DNA of 64,000 nucleotides. Source: an uncultured Desulfovibrio sp. Its GTDB lineage: Bacteria > Desulfobacterota > Desulfovibrionia > Desulfovibrionales > Desulfovibrionaceae. Below are positions 58,610 to 64,000 of this stretch, piece after piece (position 1 is the first letter of the stretch; each line of letters begins with the position of its first letter). The stretch covers positions 19,286 through 83,285 of the forward strand of contig NZ_CAJUBO010000002.1 in assembly GCF_910584445.1 (NCBI RefSeq), written 5' to 3'. Both the position numbers and the translations under genes were made by a program. Below the pieces are notes generated by a model, which did no database searches, was not told the origin of the DNA, and saw only the letters and a program-made list of their open reading frames with translations.

Positions 58610-60100
58610 TCAATGCGCTTTGCGGATATTCAGAAATACGCTTCGTGCCATGAGCAGGAGCGTGCCGAGACCGATGCAGATAAAAACTGCCGCGAAGGGG
58701 CGGGTGAAGAAAATGCTCCAGCTGTAGTTGGAAAGCTGCATGGTCTTTGCCAGGGAGGATTCGCCAAGGGAGCCAAGAATGCAGCCCAGTACGATGCCGG
58801 CCGGAGAATAGCCCCTGCGCCGGAGGAAAAAGCCCAGGATGCCGGCGCCCAGCATCACCCAGACATCGAAAATGTTGTTGCGCAGGGCGTAGGCGCCGAT
58901 GGATGCCAGAACAAAGACAATGGGCATCAGGAATCCGGTGGGCACCCGGAGCAGATTGAGGACGATGCGCATGGTGATATAGCCCAGGCAGAGGATGCTG
59001 CAATTGGCAAGGAACATGGCGACAAAAACCTGCCAGACCATCTCCTTCTGCTCCACCATGATCAGCGGACCCGGCTCAAGACCGTGCAGCATGAAGACGC
59101 TGAGCATGAGGGCGGTCGTTGAGCCGCCGGGAATGCCAAGGGCCAGCATGGGGACCATGGCGCCGCCGGTGGCCGCGTTGTTGGCGGTTTCCGAAGCGAT
59201 GACGCCGCCGAGCGCGCCTTTGCCGAATTTTTCCGGTTCGTTTGACCAGCGTTTCGCTTCGCCATAGCTGAAAAAGGCCGCAAGGGCGGCGCCAAGGCCG
59301 GGGAGCAGCCCGCAGAAGAAACCCAGCAGCGACGAACGCAGGACATTGAACCGCTGGCGCCAGAACGTGGCGATATTGGGAAATTCGATCTTGATATGGC
59401 GCGTGTCCGCCTCCGGCAATCCGATGGCATTGCCCGCATTGGCAAAGACCTCGGTGATGGAGAAAAAGCCCAGCAGGAGGGGAATAAAACTGATGCCGGA
59501 AGATAGCCCGACGCTGCCGAAGGTGTAGCGTGAGATCCCGCCCACGGGGTCCTGCCCGACGGTAGCCAGCAGAAGCCCGAAACAGAGGGAGATCCAGCCC
59601 TTGAGGATACTGGACGCGCCCACTGTGGAAGCGATGGCGCAACCGCAGAAAATCACCGCAAAGACTTCCGGGGGGCCGAATGACGTGACGGCCCAGCGGG
59701 CGATGACCTCGGTCCCCCACATCATGCCAAGGCAGGACAGGATGCCCCCCAGGGCGGAACAGGTCACGGCCGCCCCGATGGCAAGGCCCGGGCGGCCCTG
59801 CAAAGTGAGCGGGTATCCGTCAAATGCGGTGGGGGCATTTTCCGGGGCACCCGGGATATTGAAAAGGATAGCCATGACGGCCCCGCCAAAGGTGCCGCTG
59901 CAATACATGACACCGTAGATGAGCAGGGCTTGTGTCGTATCGAGCCAGACGGTGAAAGGGAGGATAATGGCGCCGAGCGTCACGATGCTGATGCCGGGTA
60001 TTGCGCCGAACATGAGGCCGCCGAAAAGGGCGGCAAAAAACCACAAGATATTTACAGGGTCGGAAAAGAGGCCAATCAATCCATTGATAAAAAATTCCAT
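58610..60100 (-). CDS. tctA: Tripartite tricarboxylate transporter large membrane subunit
   Basis: 496 residues, about 11-12 membrane spans. TctA signatures: FAALFGGLMFGAIPGISIVT, ILFNIPGAPENAPTAFDGYP, GLLPGLGAALAAFFSYGEAK and LALGIPGGSTTALMLSVFML; the repeated Pro-Gly loops are the family hallmark. It is the channel-forming subunit that uses an ion gradient. The stop is only 10 nt from the glycyl radical enzyme start, so the transporter and enzyme are co-translated, which argues that it imports the enzyme's substrate. Confidence 0.94.
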   Translation of the reverse strand: MEFFINGLIGLFSDPVNILWFFAALFGGLMFGAIPGISIVTLGAIILPFTVWLDTTQALLIYGVMYCSGTFGGAVMAILFNIPGAPENAPTAFDGYPLTLQGRPGLAIGAAVTCSALGGILSCLGMMWGTEVIARWAVTSFGPPEVFAVIFCGCAIASTVGASSILKGWISLCFGLLLATVGQDPVGGISRYTFGSVGLSSGISFIPLLLGFFSITEVFANAGNAIGLPEADTRHIKIEFPNIATFWRQRFNVLRSSLLGFFCGLLPGLGAALAAFFSYGEAKRWSNEPEKFGKGALGGVIASETANNAATGGAMVPMLALGIPGGSTTALMLSVFMLHGLEPGPLIMVEQKEMVWQVFVAMFLANCSILCLGYITMRIVLNLLRVPTGFLMPIVFVLASIGAYALRNNIFDVWVMLGAGILGFFLRRRGYSPAGIVLGCILGSLGESSLAKTMQLSNYSWSIFFTRPFAAVFICIGLGTLLLMARSVFLNIRKAH

Positions 60101-60121
60101 GATTCGTTACCTCTGCTGTTG

Positions 60122-60631
60122 CTAATAAAGCAGATTAACAATTTCTGAATTGATGACATAGAAGGCATTGATTGTACCAACAGGAAACGGGACAAAGAGA
60201 AACTTTGTAAAAATGACAATGATTATGAAAGATGCGGGAACAGATACAAGTATTATTTTTATGATGCTCGCCTTGCTCATTATATATGAATATACAGGGA
60301 TAAATATTATTGTGCCAACATAAAAACCTATATATGGTATGAGGAGGACATAAAAAACGGGGATGGAAAATGTTCCAAAAATGGTAAATATTGTAAGCGG
60401 AGTTGTAGAATTATCTGCATCCTGAAGAAATTTTTTTGAAACACTGCTATAGACAAACAGAATCGTGATGCAAAGCATCAGACAGAGGGAGATGATCGCC
60501 GGCCAGACGTTTGCGCCATAGCGATACAGGGGAATTTCATCATCAAAGGTGAACGTGAGAAGAAAGGCGGCCAAACCTACGCTGAACCAGCAGAGAAATT
60601 CCATCAGCAAGGCGCGAAATTTGTCTGACAT
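60122..60631 (-). CDS. tctB: Tripartite tricarboxylate transporter small membrane subunit
   Basis: 169 residues with AAGGAGAAGGGA before the ATG. Four hydrophobic spans (FLCWFSVGLAAFLLTFTF, ISLCLMLCITILFVYSS, FSIPVFYVLLIPYIGFYVGT, IILVSVPASFIIIVIFTKFL) and the late FVPFPVG match TctB/DUF1468. The gene is markedly AT-rich (many Ile and Phe codons with A/T third bases) compared with tctA and tctC, unusual inside one operon. Confidence 0.88.
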   Translation of the reverse strand: MSDKFRALLMEFLCWFSVGLAAFLLTFTFDDEIPLYRYGANVWPAIISLCLMLCITILFVYSSVSKKFLQDADNSTTPLTIFTIFGTFSIPVFYVLLIPYIGFYVGTIIFIPVYSYIMSKASIIKIILVSVPASFIIIVIFTKFLFVPFPVGTINAFYVINSEIVNLLY

Positions 60632-60681
60632 TCCCTTCTCCTTGCGTTGTGGTGCGGTAAGTCAAGGAACCCTGTCCCTCA

Positions 60682-60710
60682 CGGCGGCGGCCGCGCTGCT
60701 GCCGCCGCCG
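60682..60710 (-). other. Intercistronic hairpin between tctC and tctB
   Basis: CGGCGGCGGC (60682-60691) pairs with GCCGCCGCCG (60701-60710). A GC-only stem in the gap after the binding-protein gene may stabilise its mRNA or lower expression of the membrane subunits. Confidence 0.5.
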
Positions 60711-60722
60711 CGGGAGAGGGGG

Positions 60723-61724
60723 CTATTTCTTCTGGGGTTCTGTGTAGCCGAGGTCCTTGTAGGTCTGGGTATAGGTGCCGATCATGTCATTGAGCAGGGC
60801 AATGATCTCGTCATAATTCCTGTATTTTTTTTCCGCGGGATACTTGTCGTTGATATAGTTCTGAAATTCCTTGGATTCATAGGCCTTCTTGAACACGTCA
60901 AGAAGATATTCCTGCTTGTCCCTGGACATTTTCGGGTTCATGTAGAATCCGCGCACCTTGTAAACATTCTTGACCGACGGGTCGAGGTCCTTCAGGCACG
61001 GGATGTCCTGGAATTCCTGCGGGCGCGTGTCGGTGAAGGAGATGATAGGCTTCATGTCGCCGGATTTGAGATATGGCGCCACGTCCCCGGGCTGTTCCAG
61101 CAGTGCGTCCACATGGCCGCCCACAAGGGCCGCGTAGCGTTCGCTGGGCTTGTCAAAACTGATCTGCCTGAATTTGATGTTCCCCGCCTTTTCCAGCTGG
61201 ACAGCCTGGACCTCTTCCAGATTGCCGCGCTGGGCAATGTTGCCGAGCGTGACCTCGCCCGGGTGCGCCTTGGCGTATTTCACAAAGCTTTCCCAGTCAT
61301 GGAAGCGCGGGTCATTCTTGCGGATGTAGATTTGGCTGTAGACGACCTGGCCGATGGCGAGGGGGATGTAGTCCTTGGTGGGGTTTTGCTTCAGGATGCC
61401 GCTGACATAGTGCGTCACGCCATCATCGTTGTATTGCAGGAGCGTGTAGCCGTCAGCGGGCGCTGTCCAGAAATCATTGAAGCCGAGCGTGGCGTTGCCG
61501 CCGGGCTTGTTGACCACGATGACCGGCACACCGAGATTTTTGCTGACCTGCTGGAGAAACGTGCGGGCCATGGAGTCCGCCCCGCCGCCGGCACCGAAGG
61601 GAACGATGACCGTAACCGGACGCCGCGGGTAATCTTTGGGTTTTTCGGCCCCCAGGACCATACTTCCGCAAAACATGCACACCACGGCAACACAAATGAC
61701 ACAACATCTGATCATGCGGCTCAC
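60723..61724 (-). CDS. tctC: Tripartite tricarboxylate transporter periplasmic binding protein
   Basis: 333 residues from the GTG at 61724, chosen because AAGGAGG lies 5 nt upstream (the next ATG is 14 nt away from it). Signal peptide VSRMIRCCVICVAVVCMFCG ending MVLGA. The mature part has YPRRPVTVIVPFGAGGGADS, VVNKPGGNATLGFNDFWTA, ADGYTLLQYN and GHVDALLEQPGDVAPYLKSG, the TctC/Bug family pattern; Bug proteins bind organic acids with the Pro-Gly-Gly loops. It captures the substrate in the periplasm for TctAB. First gene of the tctC-tctB-tctA-GRE-ALDH unit. Confidence 0.92.
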   Translation of the reverse strand: MSRMIRCCVICVAVVCMFCGSMVLGAEKPKDYPRRPVTVIVPFGAGGGADSMARTFLQQVSKNLGVPVIVVNKPGGNATLGFNDFWTAPADGYTLLQYNDDGVTHYVSGILKQNPTKDYIPLAIGQVVYSQIYIRKNDPRFHDWESFVKYAKAHPGEVTLGNIAQRGNLEEVQAVQLEKAGNIKFRQISFDKPSERYAALVGGHVDALLEQPGDVAPYLKSGDMKPIISFTDTRPQEFQDIPCLKDLDPSVKNVYKVRGFYMNPKMSRDKQEYLLDVFKKAYESKEFQNYINDKYPAEKKYRNYDEIIALLNDMIGTYTQTYKDLGYTEPQKK

Positions 61725-61767
61725 CTTGACCTCCTTTTTGTCCCTCTTGGGCACAAGCTTTCGGTCA

Positions 61768-61796
61768 AGGCTAGCCAAGTCGCCGGGCGGTGTCAA
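61768..61796 (-). promoter_or_regulatory. Candidate promoter of the tctC operon
   Basis: Minus strand TTGACA (61796-61791), 17-nt spacer, TAGCCT (61773-61768), about 44 nt before the GTG start. Confidence 0.5.
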
Positions 61797-61814
61797 CAAA
61801 TATTAGAATATTTG
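61797..61814. promoter_or_regulatory. Perfect 18-bp palindrome adjoining the -35 of tctC
   Basis: CAAATATT-AG-AATATTTG, directly upstream of TTGACA on the minus strand. Placement fits an activator site or a repressor operator. Confidence 0.6.
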
Positions 61815-61955
61815 GATTATATAGTGCAATAGATTGTAATAATTAGCTTATACGGGATTTTTAACTGACAGGCAGCCTCGCGGCGCGGGGACGCCGGAAG
61901 GGGGCACCTGGAGTTGCGTGTCCTGGCGGTGGAAAGATGGGGCGCCCGGTCTGCG

Positions 61956-63254
61956 CTACGAAAGCCCGAGCAAACGCGGCATGAATGTGGAAAGGCCCGG
62001 GAAGAGCACGATAAGAACCAGCGCCAGGATCGCCGCGCCGATGAGCGGCAGGGCGGCCTTGCTGATCTCTTCCATGGTCAGTCCGCTGATATTGGCGCCC
62101 ACGTAGAGATTGACGGCCACGGGCGGCGTGACCTGCCCCACGGCCAGATTGACGGTCATCATGATGCCGAACCAGATGGGGTCCCACTGGAAGTGGCTCA
62201 TGATGGGCAGCATGAAGGGCAGGAAAACGTAATAGATGGAAATGGCATCCAGCAGCATGCCCGCCAGCAGCAGGATGATGTTGATCATCAGCAGGACGAT
62301 CCAGGGATCGTCCGACACCGAAAGCAGCAGGGCCGAGCCGCGTTCCACAAGGCCCACAGTGGAGGCCACCCACGAATACAGGCCCGCGCAGGTGACGACG
62401 ATCATGACCACGGCCGTGGCCTGCATGCTGGCGGAAAAGATCTCGAAGAGCATCTTTACGCTGTTGATGGTGCGGTAAATGAAGATGCCCACGAACAGCC
62501 CGTAAAAAACGGCTACAGCCGCCGCCTCGGTGGGGGTGAAGATGCCGCCGTAGATGCCGCCGAGGATGACGGCCGGGGTGAGCACGCCCCAGAACGCCTC
62601 CCGGAAGGCGCGGCCCGCCGGCATGGTGCCGCGTTTGCCCCGGTAGCCCTTTTTGCGCGAAATGATGACCACCGCCGCCATGATGCACAGGGCAACAAGG
62701 ATGCCGGGGACAAAGCCCGCTGCGAAGAGCGCGGGGACCGAGACATTGGCGATGCCGCCATAGACGATGAAGGCGATGCTGGGCGGGATGACGATGGCAA
62801 GGCCCGATGTCACGGAAACCGTGGCCGCCGCGAAATCCCGGTCATAGCCCACGCGCGTCATGCCGGGGATGAGGATCAGCCCCAGCGCCGCCACCGTCGC
62901 CGGGCCAGAGCCGCTCACGGCGCCCCAGAAGGTGGCAACAGCCACGGTGGCGACGGCAAGGCCGCCGGTCATGCTGCCGGTCAGGGCTTCCATCAGCGTG
63001 ACGATGCGCGCGGCAATGCCGGCGCGTTCCATGATATATCCCGCCAGGATGAAAAAGGGGATTGCCAGCAGCGGAAACTTGGCGATGCCCGCGAAAAAGT
63101 TGTAGGAGAGCATGGTCAGGCCCATGTCCCATTTCCAGACCACCGCAAGCGCCGCAAAGCCCAGGGCCAGCGCAATGGGAACACGCAGGAGGAGCGGCAC
63201 GAGAAAAAGCGTCAGCAGCCAGAATGCGGGGTCCTGAAAAAGCGTAGTGTCCAT
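61956..63254 (-). CDS. dctM: TRAP transporter large permease
   Basis: 432 residues, about 12 spans. DctM features: VPLLLRVPIALALGFAALAV, LAIPFFILAGYIMERAGIAA, AVSGSGPATVAALGLILIPG and VGQVTPPVAVNLYVGANISG. It is the ion-coupled channel of a TRAP (tripartite ATP-independent periplasmic) system. Together with dctQ it forms a separate unit from tctCBA, 160 nt away, so the locus contains two different SBP-dependent transporters. TRAP systems carry isethionate, DHPS and related compounds in relatives, which fits the neighbouring enzyme. Confidence 0.93.
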   Translation of the reverse strand: MDTTLFQDPAFWLLTLFLVPLLLRVPIALALGFAALAVVWKWDMGLTMLSYNFFAGIAKFPLLAIPFFILAGYIMERAGIAARIVTLMEALTGSMTGGLAVATVAVATFWGAVSGSGPATVAALGLILIPGMTRVGYDRDFAAATVSVTSGLAIVIPPSIAFIVYGGIANVSVPALFAAGFVPGILVALCIMAAVVIISRKKGYRGKRGTMPAGRAFREAFWGVLTPAVILGGIYGGIFTPTEAAAVAVFYGLFVGIFIYRTINSVKMLFEIFSASMQATAVVMIVVTCAGLYSWVASTVGLVERGSALLLSVSDDPWIVLLMINIILLLAGMLLDAISIYYVFLPFMLPIMSHFQWDPIWFGIMMTVNLAVGQVTPPVAVNLYVGANISGLTMEEISKAALPLIGAAILALVLIVLFPGLSTFMPRLLGLS

Positions 63255-63320
63255 GGCAGATTCGTGGGCGCGTCGCGGTCGTGGCCGGAACGCGGGCGCG
63301 GTGAGCGGGCCGCGCCGTCG

Positions 63321-63800
63321 CTAGAAGTTGCCCGCGCGCAGATCCGCCACGGAACGCTGGCACATGCGCGCGATGATGAGCAGGGAAAACAGCGGCGTCG
63401 CCATGGTGTACCACCAGACCGGCACGCCGAGGGACTCGGAAATGGAATCCAGCTCGTATTCGTCAAGCACTTCAAGGGTCCCTGTCCAGCAGAGCGCGCC
63501 GAAAAAGACCACGCAGAGGAGACAGCCGAGCCAGTAGCAGAGCCGGCGCGCCGGCCGGGGCAACGCCTCGTACACGATGTTCATGCCCAGGTGCGTGCCC
63601 TGCCGGAACGCGCGCGCCGTGCCGAGCAGGACGACCCAGACAAAAAAATTCACGGTCAATTCCTCGCTCCAGGCAAAGGAAAACGAGGTGCAATAGCGCA
63701 CGATGACGTTGACGAAGGCCACGGCGGCCATGACGGCAAGCAGGACCGAACCGAGCACTTCCTCAAAATGCGCGTTCAGGAATCGGAGAGATCGGAACAT
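63321..63800 (-). CDS. dctQ: TRAP transporter small permease
   Basis: 159 residues from the ATG at 63800; an ATG 4 codons earlier is possible, and a long upstream extension to 63938 lacks any DctQ similarity. Four spans: VLGSVLLAVMAAVAFVNVIV, ELTVNFFVWVVLLGTARAF, LCYWLGCLLCVVFFGALCW and WWYTMATPLFSLLIIARMC. The FAWSEELTVNFFVW segment (WxEE) is the DctQ signature. dctP is not visible in the remaining 200 bases before the window edge. Confidence 0.9.
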   Translation of the reverse strand: MFRSLRFLNAHFEEVLGSVLLAVMAAVAFVNVIVRYCTSFSFAWSEELTVNFFVWVVLLGTARAFRQGTHLGMNIVYEALPRPARRLCYWLGCLLCVVFFGALCWTGTLEVLDEYELDSISESLGVPVWWYTMATPLFSLLIIARMCQRSVADLRAGNF

Positions 63801-63979
63801 GACGTGCTTCATCTCCTTGCCGGATGTTGCCGCAGGGGGGATCGTGGGCGCTTCCCCGCCGCCGGCATGGCGCTGGTCTCCGCATGGCCGGCAATGACGG
63901 AACGGACGCGGCACAGGCTTACCGGCACTGCCGGCCAACGGTTTCGAGAGCGCGCCCGCTGTTTCCCGCAGGCTGTCGC

Positions 63980-64000
63980 GGGGGGGGGGGGGGGGGGGGG
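63980..64000. other. Homopolymer G run at the window end
   Basis: 21 consecutive G. Not plausible as genomic sequence in this context; matches the poly-G artefact of two-colour sequencing at a contig end. Confidence 0.8.

Noticed and set aside
63801..63979. C-terminus of a dctP gene upstream of dctQ
   Set aside because: No frame in the last 200 bases reads like a DctP C-terminus; all three minus-strand frames have unlikely composition.

Overview
The window reads as a GC-rich chromosome segment of a sulfidogenic Desulfobacterota, most likely Desulfovibrionaceae. This is inferred from the housekeeping gene set and order (acpS-nnr-tsaE-lysC; mfd-PPIase-surA-rodZ-like-recO-glyQS-rpsT), fused ispDF, and a sulfite-lyase-like glycyl radical enzyme. 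The right edge ends in a run of 21 G, which looks like a contig end artefact.

Layout. 0-1.5 kb: end of a minus-strand pair (DUF1786 protein, truncated phenylacetate-CoA ligase). 1.5-3.1 kb: tRNA-Leu(GAG), a frameshifted integrase, a two-gene microprotein operon and an IS5-like transposase scrap, i.e. a decayed tRNA-linked island edge. 3.1-17.1 kb: a minus-strand surface-glycan cluster of mosaic base composition, running from a catalytically degenerate tyrosine recombinase (17.0 kb) through GT2, DegT aminotransferase, methyltransferase, radical SAM protein, GT2/pseudo-aminotransferase fusion, ATP-grasp/HAD fusion, WbqC-like protein, a broken B12-type gene, CBS-like/methyltransferase protein and glycosyltransferase to an ABC flippase. 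17.7-36 kb: housekeeping genes (purQ, Nif3-like, zinc-ribbon protein, rnpB, ispDF, fadD, lysC, tsaE, nnr, acpS, ugd, rhomboid, rpmB, a chorismate mutase/EPSPS-like pseudoenzyme, ogt, yjbQ, GNAT, IscA-like). 36-47.2 kb: mfd to rpsT. 47.2-48.7 kb: tRNA-Arg(ACG) carrying a tiny islet of about 635 bp between 45-bp direct repeats, then tRNA-Lys(CTT). 48.8-53.2 kb: DsbD-like protein, CheW, and a pseudo-receiver/TPR protein. 53.6-64 kb: FadR-type regulator convergent with a catabolic cluster: aldehyde dehydrogenase of the CoA-acylating MmsA type, glycyl radical enzyme, tripartite tricarboxylate transporter (tctA, tctB, tctC), then TRAP dctM and dctQ.

How it fits together. The last cluster looks like an import-and-cleavage pathway: tctCBA imports a substrate, the glycyl radical enzyme splits it to an aldehyde, and the dehydrogenase makes an acyl-CoA. 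Seven key positions of the enzyme match, at a constant offset of +2, the residues I recall for isethionate sulfite-lyase, so an organosulfonate is the favoured substrate. No activating enzyme is in the window. The second highlight is the pair of unrelated-looking but architecturally identical microprotein operons (53+27 aa and 51+28 aa, each with a 4-nt ATGA overlap, each on the minus strand beside a tRNA).
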